64,000 nucleotides of DNA from Sipunculus nudus (lineage: Eukaryota > Annelida > Sipuncula > Golfingiida > Sipunculidae), in the NCBI GenBank assembly GCA_026874595.1, contig CM049319.1:3812601-3876600 (forward strand), read 5' to 3'. Position numbers and translations under genes: made by a program. Each line of letters starts with the position of its first letter. Position 1 is the first letter of the stretch. Below the pieces are notes generated by a model. That model saw nothing but the letters and a program-made list of their open reading frames with translations. It searched no databases and was not told where the DNA came from. Positions 20,901 through 33,490 of the stretch are shown here, piece by piece.

Positions 20901-23900
20901 ATTGCAAATTAGTCGGTTCAATATGTTTAAATTACAAATATACTCAACATTACTTCAAACATTAATATACGGTTTTATATACGATACAGTGGACAATGTA
21001 AAGCTGATGAAAATACAGATTTTACGACGCTGCAGTATACAACGGTCAAGAAACATGTTGGGAACGTTAGGGTGAACGTCTGCAATTCCCGGAAGTATAA
21101 CATTTTAGGCAATGTCGAAGAGACGTCTGCAAAATGTTACACACAACGTTTCACATGTTGTGCATATGGTTACATTTTTGACATGGTTTTGCACGTAAAA
21201 TGTACGTATCCTAAACATTGCAAATTAGTCGGGTCTGTGAATGTAATTTTCAAATATACACAAAGTTATTTAAAATATAGATATACTGTTATATATGCGT
21301 TATGGTGCACAATCTAAAACAGGTGAAAATACAGATTTTTACTACGCTGTATACAACGTATTTGACACATGCTGAGAACGTTTTATTGGACGTCCTAAAA
21401 GTCCGAAAGTATAACATACTAGGAAATGTTATAGAGACATTTGCAAAATGAAACACATAACGTTATACATGTTGTGCTTGTGGTTACATTTGCGACGTTG
21501 TTTTGGCACGTAAAATTAACGTACCCTAAACATTGCAAATTAGTCGGTTCAATATGCTTAAATTACAAATATACTCAACATTTTTTCAAACATTAATATA
21601 CGGTTTTATATACGATACGGTACACAATGTAAAGCTGATGAAAATACAGATTTTTACGACGCTGTATATAACGGTCAAGAAACATGTTGGGAACGTTATG
21701 GTGAACGTCTGCAATACCCGGAAGTATAACATTTTAGGCAATGTCGAAGAGACGTCTGCAAAATGTTACACACAACGTTTCACATGTTGTGCATATGGTT
21801 ACATTTGCGACGTTGTCGTGCACGTAAAACGTACGTATCCTAAACATTGCAAATTAGTCGGGTCTGTGAATGTAATTTTCAAATATACACAAAGTTATTT
21901 AAAATATAGATATACTGTTATTTATACGTTATGATGCACATCCTGAAACAGGTGAAAATACAGATTTCTACTGCGCTGTATACAACGTATTTGACACATG
22001 CTGAGAACGTTTTATTGGACGTCCTAAAAGTTGGAAAGTATAACCTATTAGGAAATGTTATAGAGATGTTTGCTAAATGTAACACATAACGTTATACATT
22101 TTGTGCGTGTGGTTACATTTGCGACGTTGTTTTGGCGCGTAAAATTAACGTATCCTAAACATTGCAAATTAGTCGGTTCAATATGTTTAAATTACAAATA
22201 TACTCAACGTTTTTTCAAACATTAATATACGGTTTTATATACGATACGGTGGACAAAGTAAAGCTGATGAAAATACAGATTTTTACGACGCTGTATACAA
22301 CGGTCAAGAAACATGTTGGGAACGTTATGGTGAACGTCTGCAATATTATGAAGTGTAACATTTTAGGCAATGTCGAAGAGACGTCTGCAAAATGTTACAC
22401 ATAACGTTTCACATGTTGTGCATGTAGTTAAATTTGCGATGTTGTTTTGGTACGTAAAATGTACACATTCTTAACGTTGCGAATTAGTCGGGTCTGAGAA
22501 TGTAATTTACGAATATACACAATGTTTTTTTATTCATAGATATACGGTTATCTATACGTTACGGTGCACAATCTAAAACTGGTGGAAATACGGATTACAC
22601 TGCTCTGTATGCAACGTATTTGTCACATGCTATGAACGGTTTTCTGGGACGATCAAAACACTCGCTAATATACCTTATTAGGCAATGTTATAGAGACGTT
22701 TGCAAAATGTTACACTTAACGTTTTACATGTTGTGCATGTGGTTACCTTTGCGACGTTGTATTGGCACGTTAAATGTACGTATCATAAACGTTGCAAATT
22801 AGTCGGTTCAATATGTTTAAATTACAAATATACACAACGTTATTTCAAAGATAAAAAAACTTTTTTTATACGATACGGTGCACAATGTAAGCTGATGAAA
22901 ATACAGATTTTTTCGACGCTGTATACAACGGTCAAGAAACATGTTGGGAACGTTATGGTGAACGTCTGCAATATTATGAAGTGTAACATTTTAGGCAATG
23001 TCGAAGAGACGTCTGCAAAATTTTACACATAACGATTCACGTTGTGCATATGGTAAAATTTGCGACGTTGTTTTGCACGTAATATGTATGTATCATAAAC
23101 GTTGCGAATTAGTCGGGTCTGAGAATGTAATTTACGAATATACACAACGTTTTTTTATTCATAGATATACGGTTATCTATACGTTACGGTGCACAATCTA
23201 AAACTGGTGGAAATACGGATTACACTGCTCTGTATGCAACGTATTCGTCACATGCTATGAACGGTTTTCTGGGACGATAAAAACACTCGCTAGTATACCT
23301 TATTAGGCAATGTTATAGAGATGTCTGCAAAATGTTACACTTAACGTTTTACATGTTGTGCATGTGGTTACCTTTGCGACGTTGTATTGGCACGTTAAAT
23401 GAACGTATCATAAACGTTGCAAATTAGTCGGTTCAATATGTTTAAATTACAAATATACACAACGTTATTTCAAAGATAAAAAAACTTTTTTATACGATAC
23501 GGTGCACAATGTAAGCTGATGAAAATACAGATTTTTTCGACGCTGTATACAACGGTCAAGAAACATGTTGGGAACGTTATGGTGAACGTCTGCAATACCT
23601 GGAGGTATAACATTTTAGGCAATGTCGAAGAGACGTCTGCAAAATTTTACACATAACGATTCACGTTGTGCATATGGTTAAATTTGCGACGTTGTTTTGC
23701 ACGTAAAATGTATGTATCGTAAACGTTGCAAATTAGTCGGGTCTGTGAATGTAATTTACGAATATACACAACGTTATTTCAAAACATTAATATACGGTTA
23801 TATGCGTTACGGTGCACAATGTAAAGCTGATGAATATACAGATTTTTTCGACGCTGTATGCAACGGTCAAGAATTATGTTGGGAACGTTATGGTGAACGT

Positions 23901-25470
23901 CTGCAATACCCGGAAGAATAACATTTTAGGCAATGTCGAAGAGACGTCTGCAAAGTGTTACACATAACGTTTCTTATCTTGTGCATATGGTTACATTTGC
24001 GACGTTGTTTTGCAAAAAAAAGTATGTATCCTAAACGTTGCAAATTAGTCGGGCCTGTGAATGTAATTTTCAAATATACACAACGTTATTTCAAAACATT
24101 AATATACAGTTATATGCGTTACGGTGCACAATGTAAAGTTAATGAAAATAATGATTTTCACGACGCTGTATTCAACGGTCAAGAAACATGCTGAGAACGT
24201 TATAAAGTGAACGTCGGCAATACTCGGAAGTATAACATTTTAGGCAATGTCGAAGAGACGTCTGCAATATGTTTCACATAACGTTTCACATGTAGTGCAT
24301 GTGGTTACATTTACGACGTTGTTTTGGTACGTTAAATGTACACATCCTAAACGTTGCAAATTAGTCGGGTCTGTGATTGTAATTTTCAAATATCCACAAC
24401 GTTATTTAAAATATAGATATACCGTTATCTATACGTTATGGTGCACAATCTAAAACTGTTGAAAATACAGATTTCTACTGTTCTGTACGCAACGTATTTA
24501 ACACATGCTGAGAACGTTACAGTGGATTTCTGCAATACTCGGAAGTATAACATTTAAGGCAATGTCGAGGAGACGTCTGCGAAATGTTACACATAACGTT
24601 TCACATGTTGTGTATGTAGTTACGTTTGCGATATTTTGGTATGTAAAATGGACGTATCATAAACGTTGCAAATTAGTCGGTTCAATATGTTTAAATTACA
24701 AATAAACAACGTTATTTCAAACATAAATATACGGTTTGATGTACGTGATGGGGCACAATGTAAAGCTGATAAAAATACAGATTTTTACCACGCTATATTC
24801 AACGGTCAAGAAATATGCTTCGAACCGTATGGTTAACGTCTGCAGTACCCTTAAGTATAACATTTTAGGCAATGTCGAAGAGACGTCTGCCAAATTTGTT
24901 ACACATAACGTTTCACATGTTGTGCATATGGTTACATTTGGCAGGTTGTTTTGCCGTAAAATGTACGTATCCTTAACGTTGCAAGTTAGTCAGTTAAATA
25001 TGTTTATTTACAAATGTACACAACATTATTTCAAAACATAAATATACGGTTATATGCGTTACGGTGCACAATGTAAAACTGATGAAAATACAGATTTTTA
25101 CGACGCTGTATGCAACGGTCAAGAAGCATGCTTGGAACGTTACAGTGAACGTCTGCAATATTATGAAGTGTAACATTTTAGGCAATGTCAAAGAGACGCC
25201 TGCAAAATGTTACACATTATATTTTATATGTTGTGCATGTGGTTACATTTGCCACGTTGTTTTGCACGTAAAATGTACGTATCCTAAACGTTGCAAATTA
25301 GTCGGTTCTGTGTATGTAATTTTCAAATAAACACAAAGAGATACACGGTTATCTAAACGTTACACATTCAACGATCCACCAATCAAAATGTGGTTTTCTA
25401 TGATACGGCATGCAACATACATTAAACGTGTAAAGGACGTGAAATATCTGTTGTCTCCCATACTCAGTAA
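17925..25470 (+). repeat. ACGT-rich satellite, about 315-bp monomer in 630-bp dimers
   Basis: Two monomer types alternate. Type A has GTCGGGTCTGTGAATGTAAT (about 18707, 19338, 19968, 20599, 21230, 21859, 22488, 23115, 23738, 24052, 24365). Type B has GTCGGTTCAATATGTTTAAA (about 19021, 19651, 20281, 20912, 21543, 22171, 22801, 23428, 24672). Adjacent monomers are about 315 bp apart and like types about 630 bp. All carry many AACGT/ACGTT words. The array decays toward both ends: 17925-18290 and 25320-25510 are recognisable only by ACGT density. Beyond about 23.7 kb the strict alternation breaks, with A followed by A. Open frames of 60-133 codons recur with the unit and are not credible genes. 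Confidence 0.9.
18904..22683 (+). repeat. 1,890-bp higher-order repeat, two near-identical copies
   Basis: The blocks 18904-20793 and 20794-22683 (three dimers each) match base for base wherever I compared them, including private variants of individual monomers. Neighbouring monomers within a block differ clearly. This points to a recent tandem duplication or an assembly duplication. Boundaries are approximate to a few tens of bases. Confidence 0.85.
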
Positions 25471-25509
25471 TATAACGTTCAACGTCACTGAAACATTTGA
25501 AGTATGTTG

Positions 25510-25630
25510 CACTCAACATGTGGGACTACCTCCATTTCCCCAACCCTCTACACACAGGGCCCTTTCCCTGGCCTGAAAGATATAGGGGCGGTGGTCGGGG
25601 TTGGGGATGGTTCAGCAGACAACGGCTAGC
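25510..25630 (+). repeat. flank of minisatellite array 1, homologous to flank of array 2
   Basis: Contains CAACATGTGGGACTACCTCC, then ATTTCCCCAACCCTCTACAC. The same phrases occur in inverted orientation at the far side of the second array (53217-53366). This shows that the two arrays share non-repetitive border sequence as well as the repeat unit. Confidence 0.7.
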
Positions 25631-28600
25631 CATAGTCTGTACCATGGCAGTGGCATGTTTGTGACACACTACCTTTATACTTGCTTGTAAATTTGCTTGG
25701 GATAGTCTGTGCCATGTTTGTGACAATCTTGTGACAGTGACAATCTTGTGACACACACCCTTTATACTTGCTTGTAAATTTGTTTTGGAAAGTCTATGCC
25801 ATGTTTGTGACAATCTTGTGACAGTGACAATCTTGTGACACACTCCCTTTATGCTTGCTGGTAAATTTGCTTGGGAAAGTCTGTGCCATGTTTGTGACAA
25901 TCTTGTGACAGTGACAATCTTGTGACACAATCTCTTAATACCTGCTTGTAAACTTGCTTGGGACAGTCTATGCCATGTTTGTGACAATCTTGTGACAGTG
26001 ACAATCTTGTGACACACACCCTTTATACTTGCTTGTAAATTTCCATGGGAAAGTCTGTGCCATGTTTGTGACAATCTTGTGACAGTGACAATCTTGTGAC
26101 ACACACCCTTTATAATTGCTTGTAAATATGTTTGGGAAAGTCTATGCCATGTTTGTGACAATCTTGTGACAATCTTGTGACACACTCCCTTTAAGCTTCC
26201 TGGTAAATTTGCTTGGGAAAGTCTATGCCATGTTTGTGACAATCTTGTGACAGTGACAATCTTGTGACACACACCCTTTATACTTGCTTGTAAATTTGCT
26301 TGGGGAAGTCTGTGCCATGTTTGTGACAATCTTGTGACAGTGACAAACTTGTGACACACACCCTTAATAATTGCTTGTAAAATTGCTTGGGAAAGTCTAT
26401 GCCATGTTTGTGACAATCTTGTGACAGTGACAATCTTGTGACACACACCCTTTATACTTGCTTGTAAATTTCCATGGGAAAGTCTGTGCCATGTTTGTGA
26501 CAATCTTGTGACAGTGACAATCTTGTGACACACACCCTTTATAATTGCTTGTAAATATGTTTGGGAAAGTCTATGCAATGTTTGTGACAATCTTGTGACA
26601 GTGACAATCTTGTGACACACACCCTTTATGCTTGCTTGTAAATTTGCTTGGGAAAGTCTGTGCCATGTTTGTGACAATCTTGTGACAGTGACAATCTTGT
26701 GACACAATCTCTTAATACTTGCTTGTAAATTTGCTTGGGACAGTCTATGCCATGTTTGTGACAATCTTGTGACAGTGACAATCATGTGACACACACCCTT
26801 TATACTTGCTTGTAAATTTCCATGGGAAAGTCTGTGCCATGTTTGTGACAATCTTGTGACAGTGACAATCTTGTGACACACACCCTTTATAATTGCTTGT
26901 AAATTTGTTTGGGAAAGTCTATGCCATGTTTGTGACAATCTTGTGACAGTGACAATCTTGTGACACACACCCTTTATACTTGCTTGTAAATTTGCTTGGG
27001 AAAGTCTGTGCCATGTTTGTGACAATCTTGTGACAGTGACAATCTTGTGACACACACCCTTTATACTTGCTTGTAAATTTGTTTTGGAAAGTCTATGCCA
27101 TGTTTGTGACAATCTTGTGACAGTGACAATCTTGTGACACACTCCCTTTATGCTTGCTGGTAAATTTGCTTGGGAAAGTCTATGCCATGTTTGTGACAAT
27201 CTTGTGACAGTGACAATCTTGTGACACACTCCCTTTATGCTTGCTGGTAAATTTGCTTGGGAAAGTCTGTGCCATGTTTGTGACAATCTTGTGACAGTGA
27301 CAATCTTGTGACACACTCCCTTTATACTTGCTTGTAAATTTGCTTGGGAAAGTCTATGCCATGTTTGTGACAATCTTGTGACAGTGACAATCTTGTGACA
27401 CACACCCTTTATACTTGCTTGTAAATTTCCATGGGAAAGTCTGTGCCATGTTTGTGACAATCTTGTGACAGTGAAAATCTTGTGACACACTCCCTTTATA
27501 ATTGCTTGTAAAATTGCTTGGGAAAGTCTATGCCATGTTTGTGACAATCTTGTGACAGTGACAATCTTGTGACACACACCCTTTATACTTGCTTGTAAAT
27601 TTGCTTGGGAAAGTCTGTGCCGTGTTTGTGACAATCTTGTGACAGTGACAATCTTGTGACACACACCCTTTATACTTGCTTGTAAATTTGTTTTGGAAAG
27701 TCTATGCCATGTTTGTGACAATCTTGTGACAGTGACAATCTTGTGACACACACCCTTTATAATTGCTTGTAAATTTGTTTGGGAACGTCTATGCCATGTT
27801 TGTGACAATCTTGTGACAATCTTGTGACACACTCCCTTTAAGCTTCCTGGTAAATTTGCTTGGGAAAGTCTATGCCACGTTTGTGACAATCTTGTGACAG
27901 TAACAATATTGTGACACACACCCTTTATACTTGCTTGTAAATTTGTTTGGGAAAGTCTATGCCATGTTTGTGACAATCTTGTGACAATCTTGTGACACAC
28001 TCCCTTTAAGCTTCCTGGTAAATTTGCTTGGGAAAGTCTATGCCATGTTTGTGACAATCTTGTGACAGTGACAATATTGTGACACACACCGTTTATACTT
28101 GCTTGTAAATTTGCTTGGGAAAGTCTATGCCATGTTTGTGACAATCTTGTGACAGTGACAATCTTGTGACACACACCCTTCATACTTGCTTGTAAATTTG
28201 CTTGGGAAAGTCTATCCCAGGTTTGTGACAATCTTGTGACAATCTTGTGACACACTCCCTTTATGCTTGCTGGTAAATTTGCTTGGGAAAGTCTATGCCA
28301 TGTTTGTGACAATCTTGTGACAGTGACAATCTTGTGACACACACCTTTTATACTTGCTTGTAAATTTGCTTGGAAAAGTCTATGCTATGTTCGTGACAAT
28401 CTTGTGACAGTGACATTCTTGTGACACACTCCCTTTATGCTTGCTGGTAAATTTGCTTGGGAAAGTCTATGCCACGTTTGTGACAATCTTGTGACAGTGA
28501 CAATCTTGTGACAGTGACAATCTTGTGACACACACCCTTTATGCTTGCTTGTGAATTTGATTGGGAAAGTCTATGCCATGTTTGTGACAATCTTGTGACA

Positions 28601-29020
28601 GTGACAATCTTGTGACACAAACCCTTTATACTTGCTTGTAAATTTGCTTGGGAAAGTCTATGCCATGTTTGTGACAATCTTGTGACAGTGACAATCTTGT
28701 GACACACTCCCTTTATGCTTGCTGGTAAATTTGCTTGGGAAAGTCTATGCCATGTTTGTGACAATCTTATGACAGTGACAATCTTGTGACACACACCGTT
28801 TATATTTGCTTGTAATTTTTACTTGGGAAAGTCTAGGCCATGTTTGTGACAATCTTGTGACAGTGACCATCTTGTGACACACACCCTTTATACTTGCTTG
28901 TAAATTTGCTTGGGAAAGTCTGTGCCATGTTTGCGACATGTTTGTGACAGTGACAATCTTATGACACCCTAAATACGCTCTCCTTATAATTTGTTTGGGA
29001 CAGTCTGTGCTATGGCGGTG
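25631..29020 (-). repeat. 87/81-bp minisatellite, array 1 (about 38 units)
   Basis: On the minus strand each unit contains TCACAAACATGGCATAGACT, CAAATTTACAAGCAAGTATA and two or three copies of TGTCACAAGATTGTCAC. Units are 87 bp, or 81 bp when one TGTCAC hexamer is missing. Because both lengths are multiples of three, one frame stays open for 938 codons (28342-25526), starting inside the array and ending in unique flank. This is repetition and not a protein family. The same repeat forms array 2 (45739-53150) on the opposite strand. Confidence 0.95.
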
Positions 29021-30650
29021 ACGTATTAAAAGTGACGTACACTTAATGGAGTTTTCATGCCCGAAGGGTTAGGGTAACCCGTATCACATATATAGCATAT
29101 AATAAGAGTGACAAACACTTACTGGAGTGATTCATGCCTGAAGGGTTAGGGTAACCTGTATCTTTGATATACCAAATATTAAAAGTGACAAAGACTTACC
29201 ATAGTTTTTCATGCCCCTACGGTAAGGGTATTTGTATCCCGGATATAGCACATATTAATTGAATATGACAAATACTTACTTGAATATTATACTTCATGTC
29301 TGAAGGCTTAGGGTCATTCTTATCCAGGATATACCATATTTTATAGGGTAGCCTCTATCACGGAGATACCTTATATATATACATAATGCATTTCATGACT
29401 GAAAGGTTTATATAGTTACTGACACTTACTTGAGATTTCCATGCCCGAAGGGTTAGGGTAACCCGTTTTTGGATATACCTTATATCAAAAGTTACAAATG
29501 CGACAGATTTCATGCCCATCTGGTTAGGGTATCTCGTATCCCAGATTAAGCACATGTTAATAGTGACAAACAAAATCTGGAGTTTTCATGTCCAAAGATT
29601 TACGGTAACCCGTATCTTGCATTTACGATAAATTTATTAGTGACTTACACTTACTGGTTATTTCATGCCCGAAGGGTTAGGGTAACCCGTATACCAGATA
29701 TAACACATATTAATAGTGACAAATACATACTGGATTTTTTCATACCTGAAGGATAACCCGGCCGTATCCCAGATATACCAAATATTCAAAGTAACAAACA
29801 CTTACTGGAGTATTTCATGCCCAAAGGGTTAGGGTAACCTGTATACCGGATATATCACATTTTAACAGTGACAAACACTAACTGGAGTATTTCCTGTAGG
29901 TAGGGTTAGGGTTACCCGTATCCCAGATTTAGCACATATTAATAGTGACAAACAATTACTGAAGTATGCATGTCCGAAGGTTTACGGTAACGCGTATCCT
30001 GGATATACGAAAATTAATTTTAATAGTGAGAAACGCTTACTGGAGTTTTCCATGCCTGAAGGGTTAGGGTAACCTGTATCACAGATATAGTATATATTAA
30101 GAGTGAAAAGCACTTACTGGAGTATTTCATGCCCGAAGGGTAAGGGTAACCTAGCTGTATCTCCAATATACCAAACATTAATACTGACAAAAATTTACGG
30201 GAGGATTTCATGCCCGAAGGGTTAGGGTCATCGTTATATCGGATATACCAAATATTCAAAGGGATAAATACTTACTGGAATATTTTTTGACCAAACGGAT
30301 AGGTAACCCATATCCTGGCTATAGCATATATTAATATTAGTGACAAACACTTACTGGAGTATTCATGCCTGAAGGGTTAGGGTAACCCGTATCACAAATA
30401 TAGCATATATTAAGAGTGACAAACACTTACTGGAGTATTTCATGCCCGAAGGGTTAGGGTAACCCGTTTTTGGATATACCTTATATTAATAGTGACAAAC
30501 ACGACAGATTTCATATCCATCGGGTTAGCTAGGGTATCTAGTATCCTAGATTTAGCGCAAATAATAGTGACAAACAAAATCTGGAGTTTTCATGTCTAAA
30601 CTTTTATGGTAACCCGTATATTGCATTTATGATATATTTATTAGTGACAA
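29020..30650 (+). repeat. about 77-bp tandem repeat with GGGTTAGGGTAACCC core (about 20 units)
   Basis: Each unit reads approximately ACTTACTGGAGTATTTCATG, then CCCGAAGGGTTAGGGTAACC and CGTATCCCAGATATAGCACA, then TATTAATAGTGACAAACA. Core positions include about 29067, 29146, 29451, 29683, 29828, 30062, 30221, 30377 and 30453, roughly 77-79 bp apart. Copies are diverged by substitutions and short indels. The core is an inverted repeat (GGGTTA, spacer GGG, TAACCC). It directly abuts array 1. Confidence 0.9.
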
Positions 30651-30651
30651 T

Positions 30652-31142
30652 TTTGGGTAAATAATTGAATCTTGATTAAATAAAGTTATATTCCTGAAAA
30701 AAAGTCTCCAGCTTCAGCAATTCTCATGTAGGTGAGTAAATATATTTCCTGATTTTTTAAAAATTGTATTATATTTTGGCCCATTACTTCAAAATAATAC
30801 CCAATACTGACCTAATTTTTTGTATGTTGATAGAAAATGTATGGAAGAATATGAATACTAAATATGACCAAGAACTGATCAGTGGTTTTGATATTAGGCA
30901 GCCTTGAAGTGTAACAATGGCTTTTTATGGAAAACATAGGTTTTTCTTAATATCTCGAAGGAACGAAGTCCTAATGACCCAATTTTCGGTATGGTAGGAG
31001 GTTTTGGGAACATCTAATGGTATGTATAATTTTGGATTTGTGGGTCCAACGGTTTTAAAATGTGACCGTTAACGGACGGACGGACGGACGACGGACAAAG
31101 GACCACTACTATAGCTCAGATGACTTATAGTCAGCTGAGCTA
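30652..31142 (-). mobile_element. dispersed hairpin-headed element, minus orientation
   Basis: The head hairpin is at 31142-31112 (TAGCTCAG and CTGAGCTA as outer arms), followed on the minus strand by a degenerate CCGTCCGTCC tract. It then carries phrases shared with 63241-63931, such as those around CTCGAAGGAAC and TTGAATCTTGATTAAATAAA. The far end reaches the 77-bp array, so the copy is truncated or ends there. No coding capacity is visible. Confidence 0.75.
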
Positions 31143-31630
31143 AAAACGTTTCCCATAAAAATATTAGTCATTATCTGGGTTCAATTGTCAATGGTTTTAT
31201 TTCTTGTCACTGCTGACTGTTGGTTCACCATATTGTTTGCGCGAGGTGACAGTTGTGTGCTATATGAAAATATTTTCATTTGTTTCTGTATTAAATATTA
31301 TTCATATATGAATATTTGATAATTTATAATTTTAATTGTCCATTTTTGACAACCATAGTCTCTCAAATTAGAACAATATACCCCCGCTGGTGCTTTCCGT
31401 CAGGTCCGCACCGTCAAGTCCTTGAATTCTCAATAAATCGCCATATTGTGTTATTGTTCCATCGTTTTGTTTAATATAAAAAAAATAAAAGTTTGTGGTC
31501 AAAAATACTCTACAGTCTCGACGAATACCAAGAATAGTCGATAAATAATAGATCTCGTTTTTGCCGCGATCCGGCTGCGCGGGGCCCATTTTTTTAAATG
31601 CCCGTTATTTTGCCATTTTCAACTGCAGTG
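31143..31630. other. AT-rich DNA with small unassigned antisense frame
   Basis: A 73-codon minus-strand frame (31589-31368) has fairly balanced composition (MGPAQPDRGKNEIYYLSTIL at its start) but matches no family I recognise. It lies head-to-head with the exon candidate at 31631. Several GC-rich words (GCCGCGATCCGGCTGCGCGG, about 31562-31581) sit between the two starts, which could be a promoter region. Confidence 0.25.
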
Positions 31631-31699
31631 ATGGATTATCGCCCTCTCATCCTTTCAAACTACCACGGCAATATGCCATTCCAAGTTGTTGCCAATTTG
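31631..31699 (+). CDS. possible short first coding exon
   Basis: An ATG-initiated 23-codon frame, MDYRPLILSNYHGNMPFQVV plus ANL, is followed exactly at a codon boundary by a strong donor GTAAGT (31700). An AACTGCAG just upstream (31621-31628) could instead be an acceptor, making this an internal exon. No matching downstream exon was identified, and no family is recognised. Support is the donor and the composition only. Confidence 0.3.
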
Positions 31700-33059
31700 G
31701 TAAGTACACGTTTTAAATAAATTCGTATCATGTTATTTGTTCTTCAGGCTACAGTTACGTCATATCATTCCTGTAAGTTAACATAAGTGGAATTTCATAC
31801 ATTTTTTTTGGGGGGGGGGGGGGCCCTTTGTAATATATGTAAATTAAAGTTTCTATTCAAACATCAGTGAATACTCTCTGAATCAAATCAGGTATTGTCT
31901 AATAACCTTTTCTCAAGTTTTGAATCATTCATCTCTAGATTGTAATAAAAATAACCTGTCTCCTGGTATGTCATTCCCTAATTGCTAATTGAGTAGGTCT
32001 TTAATGAACAAACATTTAATGTGTCATGAACCTTACATGTTAAATGACAGGACGACGGCAAGGGATGAAGGAGATACAAAGTAAGAATAATCTGATTGCG
32101 TATGATAAATTATAGTGAACAGAAATGTGCATTTGAAAAGTGATAATGTCCTATCAATTTATGATAACAAGGACGGGAAAAGAGAGAGTGGGAGAGAGAG
32201 AGAAAGGGCAAAGAAGAGAGAGAGTGGAGGAGGAGGGCAGTGTGGAGCGCAGAGCAAGAAGTGTGTTAGGCCTATTCAGAGCTGGTGATATACATAATGA
32301 TAGAGTAATCCAGACTAAGGATTATATGAGAAAGATATCAGGGATATAGATACAATTATACATTGATCAACGCCATGAGACTGTGAATGAGGGTGCCCCT
32401 TTTGAAATCAAGTTTAGTATTTGCATTTATGAATTGTTTTCAGGGTTATTGTCAGCTTTGGCTTATTAAAATAAAATGAATTTATTCAGTGATTCAATAT
32501 TGATTTAATTCACCGTAAAACAGTCATAATTTACGATTAATATGAATTTTTATTATTTTTGATTTTTTGGTTTACTATACAAAGTATTTAAATGGGCAGC
32601 AGCTCCAATATACATAACAATGATGATATTAGCAGTATCAATGACACAAGGGCTCTTGATTGGCTCTAATTGGGTCTGTGTCATTTTCCACTGTAGTTTA
32701 AAATTATTATTGTCTATGCATTGTACTCTGGTGTTCTGAACTGGCTGTTTCTTGTTATCACAACACCCAGCTAATTGCCTTTTGTATCACCTTCAGTCAG
32801 TTTCAGAGGCCCCTCACCTTTGTGTTTTCAAGGTGGTAACTGGTAGGTTAGGTTTATTGTGTAACATTAATTAATTCAGCCAACATGGCTTAGCCCTGTT
32901 ACTGACTTGGCTAATACTAATTGGGCAAAGTTGTGAACTAATGATTTAAAAATTCCTCATTCGTCACAGTTATACCTGGGAGGATATAGAGGCAGGATTT
33001 AACATTTGTGGCACAATATAAGGTACTGGCTAGAAAACAATTGTTTTGTCACCCTCACA
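31700..33059. other. non-coding DNA, nothing recognised
   Basis: Contains a G run (31811-31823) and an AGAG-rich stretch (32174-32255) inside a short open frame. A GACAG|GACGAC...AAA|GTAAGA arrangement at about 32046-32085 imitates a small exon, but its reading from the preceding candidate hits a stop at once. Confidence 0.4.
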
Positions 33060-33490
33060 AAAGGGGGTAAACATCACAAATAATTGAATGAAAGAACTAT
33101 GTCAACTTTATTTGATATAACATGTCAAATGGGCTGTGAATCACAAACAACTCCTCTGTCCTGAGATGCTATCACAGATTGATGTAAACATCATAATTTC
33201 CCCCCTGTCTAACCCCTCTAACCTGAGATGCCATCACAAATGGATGGAAACATCACAAACTTGGTAGTTCCCCCTGTTAACCCCACTATTCTGAGAAGCC
33301 ATCTCAAATGGTTGAAACATCACAAACTTGTTATTTTTCCCCCTGTCTAACCCTCTATCCTGAAATGCCATCACAAATTGATGGAAACAACACAAACTTG
33401 TTAGCTCCCATTGTCTGACTCCTTTGTCCTGAGATGTTAACACAAAGGGATGTAAACATCACAAACTTGTTTGTTCTCCCTGTCTAATTA
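33060..33490. repeat. degenerate tandem repeat, about 68-bp unit
   Basis: Phrases of the form CTGAGATGCCATCACAAATG, GATGGAAACATCACAAACTT and GTTCCCCCTGTCTAACCCCT recur at about 33164, 33223, 33294, 33362 and 33433, spaced 59-71 bp. About five to six diverged copies. Confidence 0.75.

Noticed and set aside
18272-25330. recurrent 60-133 codon ORFs in the satellite (MQISRFNMLKLQIYS..., MNVCNSRKYN...)
   Set aside because: They follow the satellite period, lie in changing frames and have AT-driven composition.
25526-28342. 938-codon ORF as a real repetitive protein gene
   Set aside because: It starts inside the array with no unique N-terminus. The same repeat in array 2 is frame-broken, more than one frame is open, and the unit has no protein-family resemblance. 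The frame persists because unit lengths are multiples of three.
29020-30650. telomere or interstitial telomeric tract
   Set aside because: TTAGGG occurs once per 77-bp unit and not in tandem, so this is an ordinary minisatellite containing the word.
32046-32085. short exon between GACAG and GTAAGA
   Set aside because: In the phase required by the 31631-31699 candidate it reaches a stop after five codons, and no other partner is evident.
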